Notes: generated from the sequence alone by a model not told the origin. A stretch of DNA of 64,000 bases from Blastococcus saxobsidens (GCF_002938435.1 NZ_POQT01000009.1:90751-154750); one strand, 5' to 3'. Shown: positions 52,294 through 62,406, numbered from the stretch's first letter. A program made the numbers and translations.

Positions 52294-52925
52294 CAGGCGG
52301 CCTCCAGATAGGGCTCCCAGGCGTCGATCGACACGGTGACGGTCGGGTCGGCGCCCTCGCCCCAGAGCTCACCCGCGCTGAAATCGACGGTGTAGAGCCA
52401 TTCGGGGGCGGGGTCCGGCTCCTGGCCGAGCGGCACTGCATTGCGATCGGGGAAGACGTGCGCACCACGGACCGCGAGCACGGTGCCGACACGGCCGCGC
52501 GCATAGCGGGGAAGACGCGTGTGCCCGCTCGGGTTGATGGTGCGGGTCCGCACCCGCTGCCCCGCCCGGAAGACCGGCCCGGTCCCGATGGGGCGCTCGT
52601 AGCTGGACCGTGACGAGAACAGCCCGGTGAGTTCCTCGGCGGTGCGTGCCCTCAGGCCCTCCCGGTCCAGGAGCTCGAGCTCGCGGACCGCGCGCTCCAC
52701 CGCGAGGAACCAGATGCGGTAGTAGCTGCTGGTCAGGTACTCGGCCGGGGACAGGGACTCGCGCTCGTGCCGCATCTGGTCGATGTTCCAGAGCCCGAGT
52801 GCACCCAGTGCCAGCGTGATGGCGAAGGCGCGCCTCTCCCACTCGTCGTGGAACGGGGGTTCGCCGGGCTCCGCGGTGACCGGTCCGAACCCCTGCATGC
52901 CCCCCGTGTCGTGCACGCCGTTCAC
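52293..52925 (-). CDS. nthB: Nitrile hydratase subunit beta
   Basis: 210 aa. Canonical N-terminus [16 protein letters not shown], then [20 protein letters not shown], a helical middle, and the SH3-like C-terminal barrel ([57 protein letters not shown]). Forms the alpha-beta heterodimer that hydrates nitriles to amides. ATG/stop overlaps with both neighbours indicate a tightly coupled operon. Confidence 0.95.
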   Translation of the reverse strand: MNGVHDTGGMQGFGPVTAEPGEPPFHDEWERRAFAITLALGALGLWNIDQMRHERESLSPAEYLTSSYYRIWFLAVERAVRELELLDREGLRARTAEELTGLFSSRSSYERPIGTGPVFRAGQRVRTRTINPSGHTRLPRYARGRVGTVLAVRGAHVFPDRNAVPLGQEPDPAPEWLYTVDFSAGELWGEGADPTVTVSIDAWEPYLEAA

Positions 52926-53548
52926 CGCGCGGCTCCCGACGGGGCGTGGACGAGCCCGGTGCCGATCATGCTGTCCCGGGTCACGAGCTCGGCCAGTTGC
53001 CCCTCGCTCATGCCGTCCGTCCCCTCAGGGCGCACCGGGATGACCAGGTAGCGCATCTCCGCCGTCGAGTCCCAGACCTTGATCTGGGTTCCCTCGGGCA
53101 ACGAGACGCCGAAGTCCGCCAGCACCCCGCGCGGGTCGATCACCACCTTCGAACGGTAGGCCGGCGACTTGTACCAGACCGGCGGGAGCCCGAGCACGGG
53201 CCACGGGTAGCACGAGCAGAGGGTGCACACCACCATGTTGTGCCGCTCCGGGGTGTTCTCCAGGGCGACCATGTGCTCCCCCTGGCGCCCCACGTGCCCG
53301 AGCGAGGCGATGGCGGCGTCCGCGTCCTCGAGCAGCCACCGCCGGTACTCCGCGTCCGTCCAGGCCTTGGCGACGACCTGGGCACCGTTGTGCGGACCGA
53401 CCTCCTTCTCGTAGCGCTCCACCACGGCGTCCAGGGCGGCCCGGTCCACCAGACCCTTCTCGGTCAGCAGGGTCTCGAGCGCGCGGACCCTCGCGTCCAT
53501 CTCGGACAGCTCGCTGTACTGCGGGTGGTCGTGGTCGTGGTCGTCCAT
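52922..53548 (-). CDS. nthA: Nitrile hydratase subunit alpha, cobalt type
   Basis: 208 aa. Metal claw VCTLCSC with Cys108, Cys111, Ser112 and Cys113; Thr in the third position marks the cobalt class (iron enzymes have Ser). [19 protein letters not shown] and [19 protein letters not shown] are conserved family stretches. The N-terminus is His/Asp-rich ([10 protein letters not shown]), possibly aiding metal capture. Followed by beta and accessory genes. No amidase is present in the window, so the amide product must be handled elsewhere. Confidence 0.96.
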   Translation of the reverse strand: MDDHDHDHPQYSELSEMDARVRALETLLTEKGLVDRAALDAVVERYEKEVGPHNGAQVVAKAWTDAEYRRWLLEDADAAIASLGHVGRQGEHMVALENTPERHNMVVCTLCSCYPWPVLGLPPVWYKSPAYRSKVVIDPRGVLADFGVSLPEGTQIKVWDSTAEMRYLVIPVRPEGTDGMSEGQLAELVTRDSMIGTGLVHAPSGAAR

Positions 53549-53833
53549 AGGTGGTCCGGGGCCCGGGACCGCTCGGCGGCCCCATCGCCCCATCCCCCTT
53601 TCCGCTCGGAGGTGCGCCCGGCCCCGGTCGACCGTCCATCCTGGTCGGGAGACCGTGGCCTGCCACGGGCACTGCGGCTCCGGCCGTCGCGGGGCATCCA
53701 CCTGCCTGCCTGGAACGGCGCCCGGACGCCACCGTGGATCCACGCTAGTGGCCGGTTCCCGGTCCGGCCACAGGTCCGGACCCGGTCCCGGCAAGCGCCG
53801 ACCACCAGGATGGCCCCGGCTACCGTCACGGCC
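53549..53833. other. Divergent regulatory gap between nitrile hydratase and peptidase genes
   Basis: 285 bp, GC-rich, no gene seen. The right end carries the leaderless promoter of the peptidase gene. I found no convincing operator for the nitrile hydratase operon, whose ATG also lacks a strong ribosome site. Confidence 0.5.
53821..53826 (+). promoter_or_regulatory. -10 element TACCGT, leaderless start of the S9 peptidase gene
   Basis: TAnnnT hexamer with seven bases to ATG 53834. Confidence 0.45.
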
Positions 53834-55765
53834 ATGAGCGCCCCGCGCCCCCACGGCAGCTGGCCCACGCCCCTCACCTCGGAGCTCGTCGTCCGGTCGG
53901 CCGCCCGCCTCGAGGAGGTGGTCGTCGACGGCGACGAGGTCTGGTGGGCCGAGTCGCGCCCCGCCGAGGGCGGCCGCACGGTGCTCGTGCGGCGCACCCC
54001 GGACGGCGTGGTGACCGACGCCCTCCCGGCGCCGTTCGACGCCCGCACCCGGGTCCACGAGTACGGCGGCGGCGCGTGGACGGTGTCTCGCGGCGTCCTG
54101 TGGTTCACGAACCACTCGGACCAGCGGCTGTACCGAATCGGCACCGACGGCGGATCCCCCGTCGCCGTGACCGCGGAGCCGGCGATCCCAGCGGGTGCCC
54201 GTCACGCCGACCTGCGGGTCACCCCCGACGGCGTGCTGGCGGTGCGCGAGACGCATACCGCCTCCGGTGCCGCCGCGGAGGTGGTCGACGAGATCGTGCG
54301 GGTGTCGGCCGACGGCTGCTCCGAGGTGCTGGTGAGCGGCCCGGACTTCGTCTCCGACCCGCGGCTCTCCCCCGACGGCTCCTCGCTGGCCTGGCTGCAA
54401 TGGAACCACCCCAGGATGCCCTGGGACGCCGCGCAGCTGGTCGTCCGGTCGGGTGACGGTAACGAGATGGTCGTGTCCGGCGGCCCCGGGGAATCGGTGG
54501 TGCAGCCGACGTGGGGGCCGGACGGCTCGCTGTGGTTCCTCTGCGACCGCACCGATGTCTGGTCCCTCTACCGGCGACGCCCCGACGGCGGGACGGAGCT
54601 GGTCCTGGACGTCGGCAGCGACATCGCCGGTCCGCAGTGGCGGTTCGACCTGAGCCGGTACGCGCTGCTGGACGACGGCCGGATCGCGCTGGCCTACGGC
54701 CGCGACGGCGCCGACCGGCTCGCGGTCCTCTCTCCCGGCGGCGAGCTCCGCGAGTTCGACCTGCCGTACACCTCGTTCGGCTTCGTACGCGCGCAGGGGA
54801 CCCGGATCGTCTGCGCGGCCGGCGGCCCGGCGGCCGAGCGGGTGGTGCTGTCGGTCGACGCCGACAGCGGAGCCGTCGAGGTGCTGCGCCCGGCGCGCGA
54901 CCTCGGGCTGGACCCGGCGTGGTTCGCGCGGCCGGAGTTCGTCACCTTCCCGACGCCGGACGACGGCACCGGCATCGCTGCGGCGCACGCCGTCGTCTAC
55001 CCGCCGACCAACCCGGACGTGACCCCGGACGGCGGGTTGCCACCGCTGATCGTCATGGTCCACGGCGGCCCCACGTCCAGCCACGACCGCGTGCTCAACC
55101 TCGAGATCCAGTACTTCACGTCCCGCGGCTTCTGCGTCGCCCACGTCGACTACCGCGGCTCCACCGGCTACGGCCGCCGCTACCGCGACGCGCTGCAGGG
55201 GCGGTGGGGCGTCGTGGACCTCGACGACGTGGTCGCCTGCGCCCGGCACCTGGCCGACCGCGGCCGGGTGGCCCCGTCGCGGATGGCCATCCGCGGCGGC
55301 TCGGCCGGCGGCTACACGGTGCTCGCGGCGCTCAGCATGCGCCCGGGGGTGTTCACCGCCGGGGCCAGCCACTTCGGCGTGGCCGACCTCGCGGCGCTGG
55401 CCGCCGAGACGCACAAGTTCGAGTCGCGCTACCTCGACGGGCTGGTCGCGCCCTGGCCCGAAGGCGCGGACGTCTACGCCGAGCGGTCACCCGTCAACCA
55501 CGTCGGCACCCTGGACACCCCGCTCGCCGTCTTCCAGGGCGAGGAGGACGCCGTCGTCCCGCCGTCGCAGGCCGAGGCGATCGTCGCCGCGCTGCGGGAC
55601 AGGGGCGTGCCGCACGCCTACCTGCTCTTCCCCGGCGAGCAGCACGGCTTCCGGAAGGCGGAGAACATCCGCGCCGCCCTGGACGGCGAGCTGTCGTTCT
55701 ACGCCCAGGTCTGGGGCTTCGCGTTGCCCGCCGACGAGGGCATCGCGCCGATCATGATCAGGTGA
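53834..55765 (+). CDS. S9-family prolyl oligopeptidase-like serine peptidase
   Basis: 643 aa, no signal peptide, so probably cytosolic. N-terminal beta-propeller (about 20-380) with repeats such as [43 protein letters not shown] and [22 protein letters not shown]-terminal alpha/beta hydrolase (about 390-640) with [13 protein letters not shown], catalytic Ser490 in GGSAGG, Asp572 in GEEDAVVPP and His604 in GEQHGF. Cleaves short peptides, perhaps dipeptidyl or acylaminoacyl type. Its stop codon lies inside a large inverted repeat. Confidence 0.93.
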   Translation: MSAPRPHGSWPTPLTSELVVRSAARLEEVVVDGDEVWWAESRPAEGGRTVLVRRTPDGVVTDALPAPFDARTRVHEYGGGAWTVSRGVLWFTNHSDQRLYRIGTDGGSPVAVTAEPAIPAGARHADLRVTPDGVLAVRETHTASGAAAEVVDEIVRVSADGCSEVLVSGPDFVSDPRLSPDGSSLAWLQWNHPRMPWDAAQLVVRSGDGNEMVVSGGPGESVVQPTWGPDGSLWFLCDRTDVWSLYRRRPDGGTELVLDVGSDIAGPQWRFDLSRYALLDDGRIALAYGRDGADRLAVLSPGGELREFDLPYTSFGFVRAQGTRIVCAAGGPAAERVVLSVDADSGAVEVLRPARDLGLDPAWFARPEFVTFPTPDDGTGIAAAHAVVYPPTNPDVTPDGGLPPLIVMVHGGPTSSHDRVLNLEIQYFTSRGFCVAHVDYRGSTGYGRRYRDALQGRWGVVDLDDVVACARHLADRGRVAPSRMAIRGGSAGGYTVLAALSMRPGVFTAGASHFGVADLAALAAETHKFESRYLDGLVAPWPEGADVYAERSPVNHVGTLDTPLAVFQGEEDAVVPPSQAEAIVAALRDRGVPHAYLLFPGEQHGFRKAENIRAALDGELSFYAQVWGFALPADEGIAPIMIR

Positions 55766-55837
55766 CCTGATCGCGCAGCGTCCTGCCTCACCGCCGACGC
55801 TGAGGGAGGACGCTCGCTGATCTCAGGTCACCTGATC
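55756..55837. repeat. Long imperfect inverted repeat between peptidase and RNase J genes
   Basis: Arms of about 36 bp: both outer ends read GATCAGGTGACCTGA (in inverse orientation at the right end), followed inward by GCGTCCT/AGGACGC and CCTCA/TGAGG around a 10-nt centre. The left end, GATCAGGT-G-ACCTGATC (55756-55772), is itself a 17-bp palindrome and includes the peptidase stop codon. It may act as a bidirectional terminator or be a small repeat element. Confidence 0.85.
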
Positions 55838-55937
55838 CCCGCGCACCGACGATGAGGGCCGGAAGGTGACCGCACGGCCCCCTCCACGGGCGTGGGCTCG
55901 AGGGTCCGGCCCGACCCCTCGGCGGAGGTCGGGACCG

Positions 55938-57638
55938 TCAGACCTCGAGGACGGTCGGGATGATCATCGGGCGGCGGCGGTGCTTGTCCGACACCCACTT
56001 GCCCACCGTGCGTCGGATGATCTGCGACATCCGGTGCGCGTCGACGTCGTCGTCCTGCAGCGCCCGGCGCAGGTTGTCCTCCACCAGGCGGAGCACCTCG
56101 TCGAACGCCGACGGGTCGTCGGAGAAGCCCTTCGTCGACAGGTGCACCGGTCGCACGATCGTGCGGGTGGACGGCTCGACCACCACGGTCAGCGCGACGA
56201 AGCCCTCGTCGCCGAGGATGCGACGGGCCTGCAGCGACTCCTCGCCGACGTCACCGACGTTCAGCCCGTCGACGTACACGTTGCCGATCGGCACCGAGCC
56301 GACGATGGTCGCCTTGCCGTCGACGAGGTCGACGACGACGCCGTCCTCGGCCAGCAGGATGCGGTCGGTGGCCATGCCCGTCTCCTCGGCGAGCTTGGCG
56401 TGCGCCCGCAGGTGCCGCCACTCGCCGTGCACGGGCATCAGGTAGCGCGGCTTGGCGACGTTCAGCAGCGTGCGCAGCTCACCGGCCGGCGCGTGCCCGG
56501 AGACGTGCACCCGCGCCGTCTCCTTGTGCACCACGGTCGCGCCGAGGCGGGCCAGCCCGTTGATGACCTTGTAGACCGCGGTCTCGTTGCCCGGCACCAG
56601 CGACGAGGCGAGGACGACGGTGTCGCCGGCCTCGATGGTGACCTGGTGGTGGTCGCCGCGAGCCATGCGTCCCAGCGCGGACAGCGGCTCGCCCTGCGAC
56701 CCGGTGCTGACCAGCACGACCTGCTCCGCCGGCATCTTCGCGGCGTCGTCCAGGGAGACCATCAGGCCGGGCGCCACACGCAGCAGCCCCAGGTCGCGGG
56801 CCACACCCATGTTGCGGACCATCGAGCGGCCCACCAGCGCCACCTTGCGGCCGTGCTTGTCGGCGCAGTCGAGCACCTGTTGGATGCGGTGCACGTGGCT
56901 GGCGAAGCTGGAGACGATCAGCCGCTGCGAGGCGCGGGCGAAGACGTCGTCGAGCACCGGGCCGATGGACCGCTCCGGGGTGACGAAGCCGGGCACCTCG
57001 GCGTTGGTGGAGTCGGCCAGCAGCAGGTCGATGCCCTCGACGCCGAGCCGCGCGAAGGCGCCCAGGTCGGTGAGGACGCCGTCGAGCGGCAGCTGGTCCA
57101 TCTTGAAGTCGCCGGTGTGCACCAGCACGCCCGCCGGGGTGTGCACCGCGACGGCCAGCGCGTCGGGGATCGAGTGGTTCACCGAGATGAACTCGCAGTG
57201 GAACGGCCCGGCCAGGTGGTCGTCGCCGGCGGCGACCTCCACCAGCGTCGCGTCCAGCCGGTGCTCGCGCAGCTTGGCCGCGACGAGCGCGAGGGTGAAC
57301 CGCGAGCCGACCAGCGGGATGTCCTCGCGCATGCGCAGCAGGTACGGGATGGCCCCGATGTGGTCCTCGTGCCCGTGGGTCAGCACGACGGCGACGACGT
57401 CGTCGAGGCGGTGCTCGATGACGCCGAAGTCCGGCAGGATCAGGTCGACGCCCGGCTGGTCGGCCTCGGGGAACAGGACGCCGCAGTCGATGACCAGCAG
57501 CTTTCCGTCGAACTCGAGCACGGCCATGTTGCGGCCGATCTCGCCGAGGCCGCCGAGGGCCATGACGCGCAGGCCACCCTCGGGCAGCGGCGGCGGCGCC
57601 TTGAGGTCCAGATGGGGCTGGGTGACCTGACCACTCAC
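55938..57638 (-). CDS. rnj: Ribonuclease J
   Basis: 566 aa metallo-beta-lactamase/beta-CASP RNase with 5'-3' exo- and endonuclease activity in RNA maturation and decay. Zinc motif HGHEDHIGAIPYLL (about residue 87), VHTGDFKMDQ and ADSTNAEVPG, beta-CASP motifs SFASHVHRIQQVLD and STGSQGEPLSALGRMA, and HVSGHAPAGEL. GTG 57638 is 14 bp from the dapA stop with AGAGG nearby. The dapA-rnj pairing is conserved in actinobacteria. Confidence 0.96.
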   Translation of the reverse strand: MSGQVTQPHLDLKAPPPLPEGGLRVMALGGLGEIGRNMAVLEFDGKLLVIDCGVLFPEADQPGVDLILPDFGVIEHRLDDVVAVVLTHGHEDHIGAIPYLLRMREDIPLVGSRFTLALVAAKLREHRLDATLVEVAAGDDHLAGPFHCEFISVNHSIPDALAVAVHTPAGVLVHTGDFKMDQLPLDGVLTDLGAFARLGVEGIDLLLADSTNAEVPGFVTPERSIGPVLDDVFARASQRLIVSSFASHVHRIQQVLDCADKHGRKVALVGRSMVRNMGVARDLGLLRVAPGLMVSLDDAAKMPAEQVVLVSTGSQGEPLSALGRMARGDHHQVTIEAGDTVVLASSLVPGNETAVYKVINGLARLGATVVHKETARVHVSGHAPAGELRTLLNVAKPRYLMPVHGEWRHLRAHAKLAEETGMATDRILLAEDGVVVDLVDGKATIVGSVPIGNVYVDGLNVGDVGEESLQARRILGDEGFVALTVVVEPSTRTIVRPVHLSTKGFSDDPSAFDEVLRLVEDNLRRALQDDDVDAHRMSQIIRRTVGKWVSDKHRRRPMIIPTVLEV

Positions 57639-57652
57639 GACGTCGTCGCCTC

Positions 57653-58549
57653 TCAGAGGTGGACCCCGCCGGCGGCGAGGTCTGCGCGCAGCTGCGCGAT
57701 CTGTTCGGGCGTGGCATCGACCAGCGGGGGCCGCACGGGACCGGCCGGGAGGCCGAGTTCGCGCAGCGCTGCCTTGGTCAGGATCACGCCCTGGGTCCGG
57801 AAGATGCCGGTGTAGACCGGCAGCAGGCTCTCGTTGATCGAGCGCGCGGTGGCCAGGTCGCCCGCCTCGACGGCGGCGACCAGCTCGGCCAGGCGCGGAC
57901 CGACGAGGTGGCTGACGACGCTGACGACGCCGACGCCGCCCAGCGCCAGGATCGGGAGATTCAGCATGTCCTCGCCGCTGTAGTAGGCGAGGTCGGTGCG
58001 GGCCAGCGTCCAGGCGAGGTCGCCGAGGTTTCCCTTGGCGTCCTTGACCGCCACGATCCGCGGGTGCTCGGCGGCGCGCACGAGGGTCTCCACCTCGATC
58101 GGCAGGCCGGTGCGCACCGGGATGTCGTAGAGCATCACCGGCAGGTCGGTGCTGTCGGCGATCGAGGTGAAGTGCCGCAGCAGCCCGGCCTGCGGCGGCC
58201 GGTTGTAGTACGGGGTGACGACCAGCAGACCGTGGGCGCCGAGCCGCTCGGCCGACCGCGCCTTGTCGATGGAGTGGGCCGTGTCGTTGGTGCCCACGCC
58301 GGCGACCACGGTGGCGCGGTCGCCCACCGCGTCCAGCACGACCTCGAGGACGGCGTGCTGCTCGGCGTCGCTCATGGTGGGCGACTCACCCGTCGTCCCG
58401 AAGACGACCAGCCCGTCGTTGCCGCCGCGGTCGACCAGGTGGGCCGCGAGCTGCTGGGCCCCGGACAGGTCGATCGAACCGTCCTCGGCGAGCGGGGTGA
58501 CCATCGCCGTCAGGACGCGCCCGAACGGACGGGCGGGGTCGGTGGTCAT
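57653..58549 (-). CDS. dapA: 4-hydroxy-tetrahydrodipicolinate synthase
   Basis: 298 aa TIM barrel condensing pyruvate with aspartate semialdehyde, the first step of the DAP/lysine branch. Signature VFGTTGESPTMSDAEQ, active-site Tyr in LYDIPVRTG (about 145) and Schiff-base Lys in IVAVKDAKGN (about 173). ATG 58549 overlaps the dfrA stop by 4 bp. Confidence 0.96.
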   Translation of the reverse strand: MTTDPARPFGRVLTAMVTPLAEDGSIDLSGAQQLAAHLVDRGGNDGLVVFGTTGESPTMSDAEQHAVLEVVLDAVGDRATVVAGVGTNDTAHSIDKARSAERLGAHGLLVVTPYYNRPPQAGLLRHFTSIADSTDLPVMLYDIPVRTGLPIEVETLVRAAEHPRIVAVKDAKGNLGDLAWTLARTDLAYYSGEDMLNLPILALGGVGVVSVVSHLVGPRLAELVAAVEAGDLATARSINESLLPVYTGIFRTQGVILTKAALRELGLPAGPVRPPLVDATPEQIAQLRADLAAGGVHL

Positions 58550-59109
58550 GACGAGGAATCTACCGAGCCGCGCGCCGACGTCTCGCCGAGCCCACGGCGC
58601 ACGTACTCCGAGACCGCGTAGCGCAGGCCGGCCGCCGATGTCGACCACCCGCTGTCCGGCGTCCGAGACGACCGCGTCCAGCTCCCGTCCAGCGCCGGAG
58701 CCCAGGTGTCGCCCTCGACCGCGACGTCGACGTCGGTCACGACCAGCCGGTCGGCGTGCGGCAGGAAGGCCGCGTAGACCGCTCCCCCACCGATCACCCA
58801 GCACGAGGGGTGCTCGTCGAGCGCCTGCTGCACCGACGTCGCCGGGCGGGCGCCGTCGGCGGACCACCCGCGGCGGGAGGTGAGCACTACGTTGAGCCGG
58901 CCGGGCAGCGGCCGGAACCGCTCGGGCAGCGACTCCCAGGTGCGCCGGCCCATCACGACCGTCGAACCGGTGGTCAGCCGGCGGAACAGCGCCAGATCCT
59001 CGGGCAGGTGCCAGGGCAGCCCGCCGTCGGCGCCGATCACGCCGCCGCGGCCCTGGGCCCAGACCATCCCGATGCCGTGCTGCCCCTGCGGGCCTCCGGA
59101 CCCGGTCAC
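58546..59109 (-). CDS. dfrA: Dihydrofolate reductase
   Basis: 187 aa from GTG 59109, or 173 from ATG 59067. [34 protein letters not shown] carries the substrate Asp-equivalent region (here PEDLALF). [29 protein letters not shown] and [26 protein letters not shown] are canonical. Regenerates the tetrahydrofolate oxidised by ThyA, whose stop codon it overlaps, so the two are co-translated. The C-terminus is longer and Ser/Arg-rich. Confidence 0.94.
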   Translation of the reverse strand: MTGSGGPQGQHGIGMVWAQGRGGVIGADGGLPWHLPEDLALFRRLTTGSTVVMGRRTWESLPERFRPLPGRLNVVLTSRRGWSADGARPATSVQQALDEHPSCWVIGGGAVYAAFLPHADRLVVTDVDVAVEGDTWAPALDGSWTRSSRTPDSGWSTSAAGLRYAVSEYVRRGLGETSARGSVDSSS

Positions 59110-59912
59110 ACCGCCACGGCTGCCCGGATCGCCGGGTGGTGCCGGTAGTCGGCGACCGCGAAATGCTCGAAGGTGTAGTCGAACAGGCTCGGCGCGGGCG
59201 CCAGCTCCAGCGTCGGGAAGGGCAGCACCTCGCGGGAGAGCTGCTCGCGCACCTGGTCGACGTGGTTGCTGTAGATGTGGCAGTCCCCGCCGACCCACAC
59301 GAAGTCACCCGGCTGGAGCCCGACCTGGTCGGCGAGCATGCGGGTCAGCAGCGCGTAGCTGGCGATGTTGAAGGGGACGCCGAGGAACATGTCGGCGCTG
59401 CGCTGGTAGAGCTGGCAGGAGAGCTTGCCGTCGGCGACGTAGAACTGGAAGAACGCGTGGCAGGGGGCCAGCGCCATGTCCGGCAGCGCGGCGACGTTCC
59501 ACGCGGAGACGATCATGCGCCGGGAGTCGGGGTCGGTGCGCAGCGTCTGGAGCAGGTCGGCGATCTGGTCGACCTGCCGCCCGTCCGGCGTCGGCCAGGA
59601 CCGCCACTGGACCCCGTAGACCGGGCCCAGCTCGCCCTCGGGTGAGGCCCACTCGTCCCAGATGGTGACGCCGTTGTCCCGCAGCCAGCCGACGTTGCTC
59701 TCGCCGCGCAGGAACCACAGCAGCTCCACGGCGACCGAGCGGAAGTGCACCTTCTTGGTCGTCACCAGCGGGAAGGTCTCCGACAGGTCGTACCGCAGCC
59801 GCTCGCCGAACAGGCTCACCGTGCCGGTGCCGGTGCGGTCCTGCTTCGGCGTCCCCTGCTCCAGGATCCGCCGCAGGAGGTCTTCGTACTGGGTGTCGAT
59901 CGCGGCTGCCAC
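59106..59912 (-). CDS. thyA: Thymidylate synthase ThyA
   Basis: 268 aa folate-dependent dUMP methylase. Active-site Cys in [27 protein letters not shown], with the other conserved segments [51 protein letters not shown] and [16 protein letters not shown] 59912 has TAGGCT six bases upstream. Followed by dfrA and dapA in one transcript. Confidence 0.97.
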   Translation of the reverse strand: MAAAIDTQYEDLLRRILEQGTPKQDRTGTGTVSLFGERLRYDLSETFPLVTTKKVHFRSVAVELLWFLRGESNVGWLRDNGVTIWDEWASPEGELGPVYGVQWRSWPTPDGRQVDQIADLLQTLRTDPDSRRMIVSAWNVAALPDMALAPCHAFFQFYVADGKLSCQLYQRSADMFLGVPFNIASYALLTRMLADQVGLQPGDFVWVGGDCHIYSNHVDQVREQLSREVLPFPTLELAPAPSLFDYTFEHFAVADYRHHPAIRAAVAV

Positions 59913-59918
59913 GGTCCG

Positions 59919-59924
59919 AGCCTA
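59919..59924 (-). promoter_or_regulatory. -10 element TAGGCT, leaderless start of thyA
   Basis: TAnnnT hexamer with six bases to GTG 59912. Confidence 0.5.
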
Positions 59925-59987
59925 CGACCGCCTGCCGACAGCGCCGGAAGGGCAGCGACGGAGGTGCCGGGAGGTGCCGACGAGGCG

Positions 59988-60740
59988 TCAGCCCTCGGTG
60001 ACGAACGGGCTCGCAGCCACCTGGGTGCCGTCGGCCAGCACGCTGACCCGGAAGTCGCCGAACACGTTGCCCGCGACCCGCTGCAGCTCGCGCAGGCAGG
60101 CGACCGCCAGCTCCCGCATCTCCACGTCGGCGTGCTCGCTGGCGCGCATGGCGATGAAGTGCCGCCAGGCCCGGTAGTTGCCCGTGACGACGATGCGCGT
60201 CTCGGTCGCGTTGGGCAGCACCGCGCGGGCCGCCTGGCGGGCCTGCTTGCGGCGCAGCCCCGCGTTGGGTACGTCGGCGAGGCGCCGTTCCAGCCCCTCG
60301 AGCAGCGCGGCGTAGGCGGCGGCGGCGGCCTCGGTGGCGGCGAGGAACCGCGCGTGCAGCTCCGGGTCCTCGGCGATCACGGCCGGCTCGACGACGGCGG
60401 CGTCGTCCTCGGGGACGTAGCGCTGGGAGAGCTGGCTGTAGGAGAAGTGCCGGTGCCGCACCAACTCGTGGGTCAGCGACCGCGAGATGCCGGTCAGGTA
60501 CATGGTGACGCTGCCGTGCTCGAGCACCGAGAGGTGCCCGACCTCGAGGATGTGCCGCAGGTAGCCGGCGTTGGTGGCCGTGGCGGGCACGGGCTTGTCC
60601 CAGGACTGGTAGCAGGCCCGGCCGGCGAACTCGGCGAGCGCCTGGCCGCCGTCGACGTCGGTCTCCCACGGCACGTCCACCGGCGGGGTGAACTGCGTCT
60701 GCGCGATGACCTGGACCCGGAGCGGCGCGACCTCTGGCAC
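59988..60740 (-). CDS. thyX: Flavin-dependent thymidylate synthase ThyX
   Basis: 250 aa, unrelated in fold to ThyA. The ThyX motif RHR-x7-S is [14 protein letters not shown] (about residue 93). [31 protein letters not shown] and [25 protein letters not shown] are typical. Uses FAD/NADPH and releases tetrahydrofolate rather than dihydrofolate. GTG 60740 has TAGGCT six bases upstream, identical to the thyA element. The gene directly precedes thyA, as in mycobacteria where both also coexist. Confidence 0.97.
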   Translation of the reverse strand: MPEVAPLRVQVIAQTQFTPPVDVPWETDVDGGQALAEFAGRACYQSWDKPVPATATNAGYLRHILEVGHLSVLEHGSVTMYLTGISRSLTHELVRHRHFSYSQLSQRYVPEDDAAVVEPAVIAEDPELHARFLAATEAAAAAYAALLEGLERRLADVPNAGLRRKQARQAARAVLPNATETRIVVTGNYRAWRHFIAMRASEHADVEMRELAVACLRELQRVAGNVFGDFRVSVLADGTQVAASPFVTEG

Positions 60741-60746
60741 GCACCG

Positions 60747-60752
60747 AGCCTA
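60747..60752 (-). promoter_or_regulatory. -10 element TAGGCT, leaderless start of thyX
   Basis: TAnnnT hexamer with six bases to GTG 60740; same hexamer and spacing as thyA. Confidence 0.5.
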
Positions 60753-60788
60753 CGGCCGGGGGTCTCCGCTCCCGGCACACTGACGGGC

Positions 60789-61220
60789 GTGGACGGGGGC
60801 CGGGTGCTGCTCGCGGTCGCCGGTGGACTGCTGCTGGTCTGGCTGGCGCTGCTCGCCGCCCTCTGGCGGACCCGCCCGGACGGGCTGACCGTCCGCGACG
60901 GCCTGCGCCTGCTCCCCGACGTCGTGCGGCTCGTCCGACGGCTCGCCGCCGACCGTGGCCTCCCCCGGCGCCTGCGGGTCCGGCTGTGGCTGCTGCTGGG
61001 CTACCTGCTGTCGCCGATCGACCTCGTCCCCGACGTCGTGCCGGTCCTGGGGTACGCCGACGACGTGGTGGTCGTCGCGTGGGCGCTGCGCTCGGTGGTC
61101 CGCTGCGCCGGCGACGACGCCACGGCGCGGCACTGGCCGGGCGAGCCGGCCGGGCTGGCGGTGGTGCGCCGGCTTGCCGGGTTCAGCCCGGGGACGACGG
61201 ACTCCGCAGCGCGCCGCTGA
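60789..61220 (+). CDS. DUF1232 membrane protein
   Basis: 143 aa. N-terminal transmembrane helix (VLLAVAGGLLLVWLALLAALW), then a basic stretch and the DUF1232 motif YLLSPIDLVPDVVPVLGYADDVVVVAWALRSVV (about 76-108), probably a hairpin in the membrane. GTG 60789 follows CACACT by seven bases. Its last 38 bp overlap the 3' end of the convergent YcaQ-type gene. Function unknown. Confidence 0.85.
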   Translation: MDGGRVLLAVAGGLLLVWLALLAALWRTRPDGLTVRDGLRLLPDVVRLVRRLAADRGLPRRLRVRLWLLLGYLLSPIDLVPDVVPVLGYADDVVVVAWALRSVVRCAGDDATARHWPGEPAGLAVVRRLAGFSPGTTDSAARR

Positions 61221-62406
61221 GCCCGGGCCACAGATCGCCCCGCTCGGCGACGGCGACGTCGCCGAGGTCCATCCAGGCCGCCATCAGCCGCAGCTCCCCG
61301 GCCAGCGCGGCGGCGACCGCGGATCGCTCGACCCCCTCCTCGGCGTGCGCGGCCTGCACCCGCAGGACACCGGCCTGCCGGTCGGCCTTGAGGTCGACCC
61401 GGGCGACGAGCCGGTCGCCCAGGAGGAAGGGCAGCACGTAGTAGCCGTGCACCCGCTTGGCCGCCGGCGTGTAGATCTCCAGCCGGTAGCGGAAGCCGAA
61501 GATGCGCTCCACGCGCGGTCGCTCCCACACCAGCGAGTCGAACGGGCTCAGCAGGGCCTGCGCCCGGATCCACCGGGGACGGCGGGCCGCCGGGTCCAGG
61601 TAGGCCGGGCGCCCCCAGCCGGCGACCTCGACCGGCTGGAGCTCCCCGGCGTCGGTCAGTTCGGCGATCGCCGTCCTCGCGTCGGCAGGGCTGAGGCGGA
61701 AGTAGTCGCGCAGGTCGGTCTCGGTGGCCACGCCCAGGGCTCGCGCGGCGGTGCGGACCAGCTCCCGGACGGCGTCGGCCCGCGGTGGGGTGGACGCCTC
61801 CAGGGCGTGGCGGGGCAGGACACGCTCGGGCAGGTCGTAGACCCGCTCGAAGCCGGCGGTCCGCGCGGTGGCGGTGAGCGCGCCGGTGAAGAACAGGTAC
61901 TCCAGCGCGGCCTTGCCCGCGTGCCAGTTCCACATGCTCCCGGGGCGGTTGGGGCGCTCCTCCTGCAGCTGGCTGGCCTTGAGCGGGCCGTCGGCGCGGA
62001 CCCGGTCCAGCAGCGCGGCGACGTACTCGGGCCGTTCGCGCTGCACCCGGGTCATCGAGCCCCACGCCTCCTGGTCGGCGGCGGCCATGCGCCAGCGGAG
62101 GAACGGGTGCAGGCGCGCCGGGAGGAACGACGCCTCGTGCGCCCAGTACTCGAACAGCTCGTGCCGCTGGTTGGAGAGCGCATCCAGCGACGGTCGCGGG
62201 TAGGGGCCGAGCCGGCTGAAGGCGGGCAGGTAGTGCGAGCGGGACAGCACGTTCACCGAGTCGATCTGCACCACCGCCAGCCGATCGGTGAGCCGGCGCA
62301 ACTGGCGTGTGCCGATCGCGGTGGCCGGTCGTGGCTCGGCGAACCCCTGCGCCGCGAGAGCGATGCGCCTGGCCAGCGCGGCGGGCAGCCGTTCGACAGC
62401 GGTCAC
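61183..62406 (-). CDS. YcaQ/AlkX-type winged-helix DNA glycosylase
   Basis: 407 aa, HTH_42 family. LAVVQIDSVNVLSRSHYLPAFSRLG carries the Gln-x-Asp catalytic element used by YcaQ-type glycosylases that unhook interstrand crosslinks. EYWAHEASFLP, WNWHAGKAALEYLFFTGALT, YDLPERVLP, AYLDP and LLSPFDSLVWERPRVERIFGFRYRLEIYTPAAKRVHGYYVLPFLLGDRLVARVDLKADR are family hallmarks. GTG 62406 starts at the homology boundary. Divergent from the GNAT gene. Confidence 0.92.
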   Translation of the reverse strand: MTAVERLPAALARRIALAAQGFAEPRPATAIGTRQLRRLTDRLAVVQIDSVNVLSRSHYLPAFSRLGPYPRPSLDALSNQRHELFEYWAHEASFLPARLHPFLRWRMAAADQEAWGSMTRVQRERPEYVAALLDRVRADGPLKASQLQEERPNRPGSMWNWHAGKAALEYLFFTGALTATARTAGFERVYDLPERVLPRHALEASTPPRADAVRELVRTAARALGVATETDLRDYFRLSPADARTAIAELTDAGELQPVEVAGWGRPAYLDPAARRPRWIRAQALLSPFDSLVWERPRVERIFGFRYRLEIYTPAAKRVHGYYVLPFLLGDRLVARVDLKADRQAGVLRVQAAHAEEGVERSAVAAALAGELRLMAAWMDLGDVAVAERGDLWPGLSGALRSPSSPG

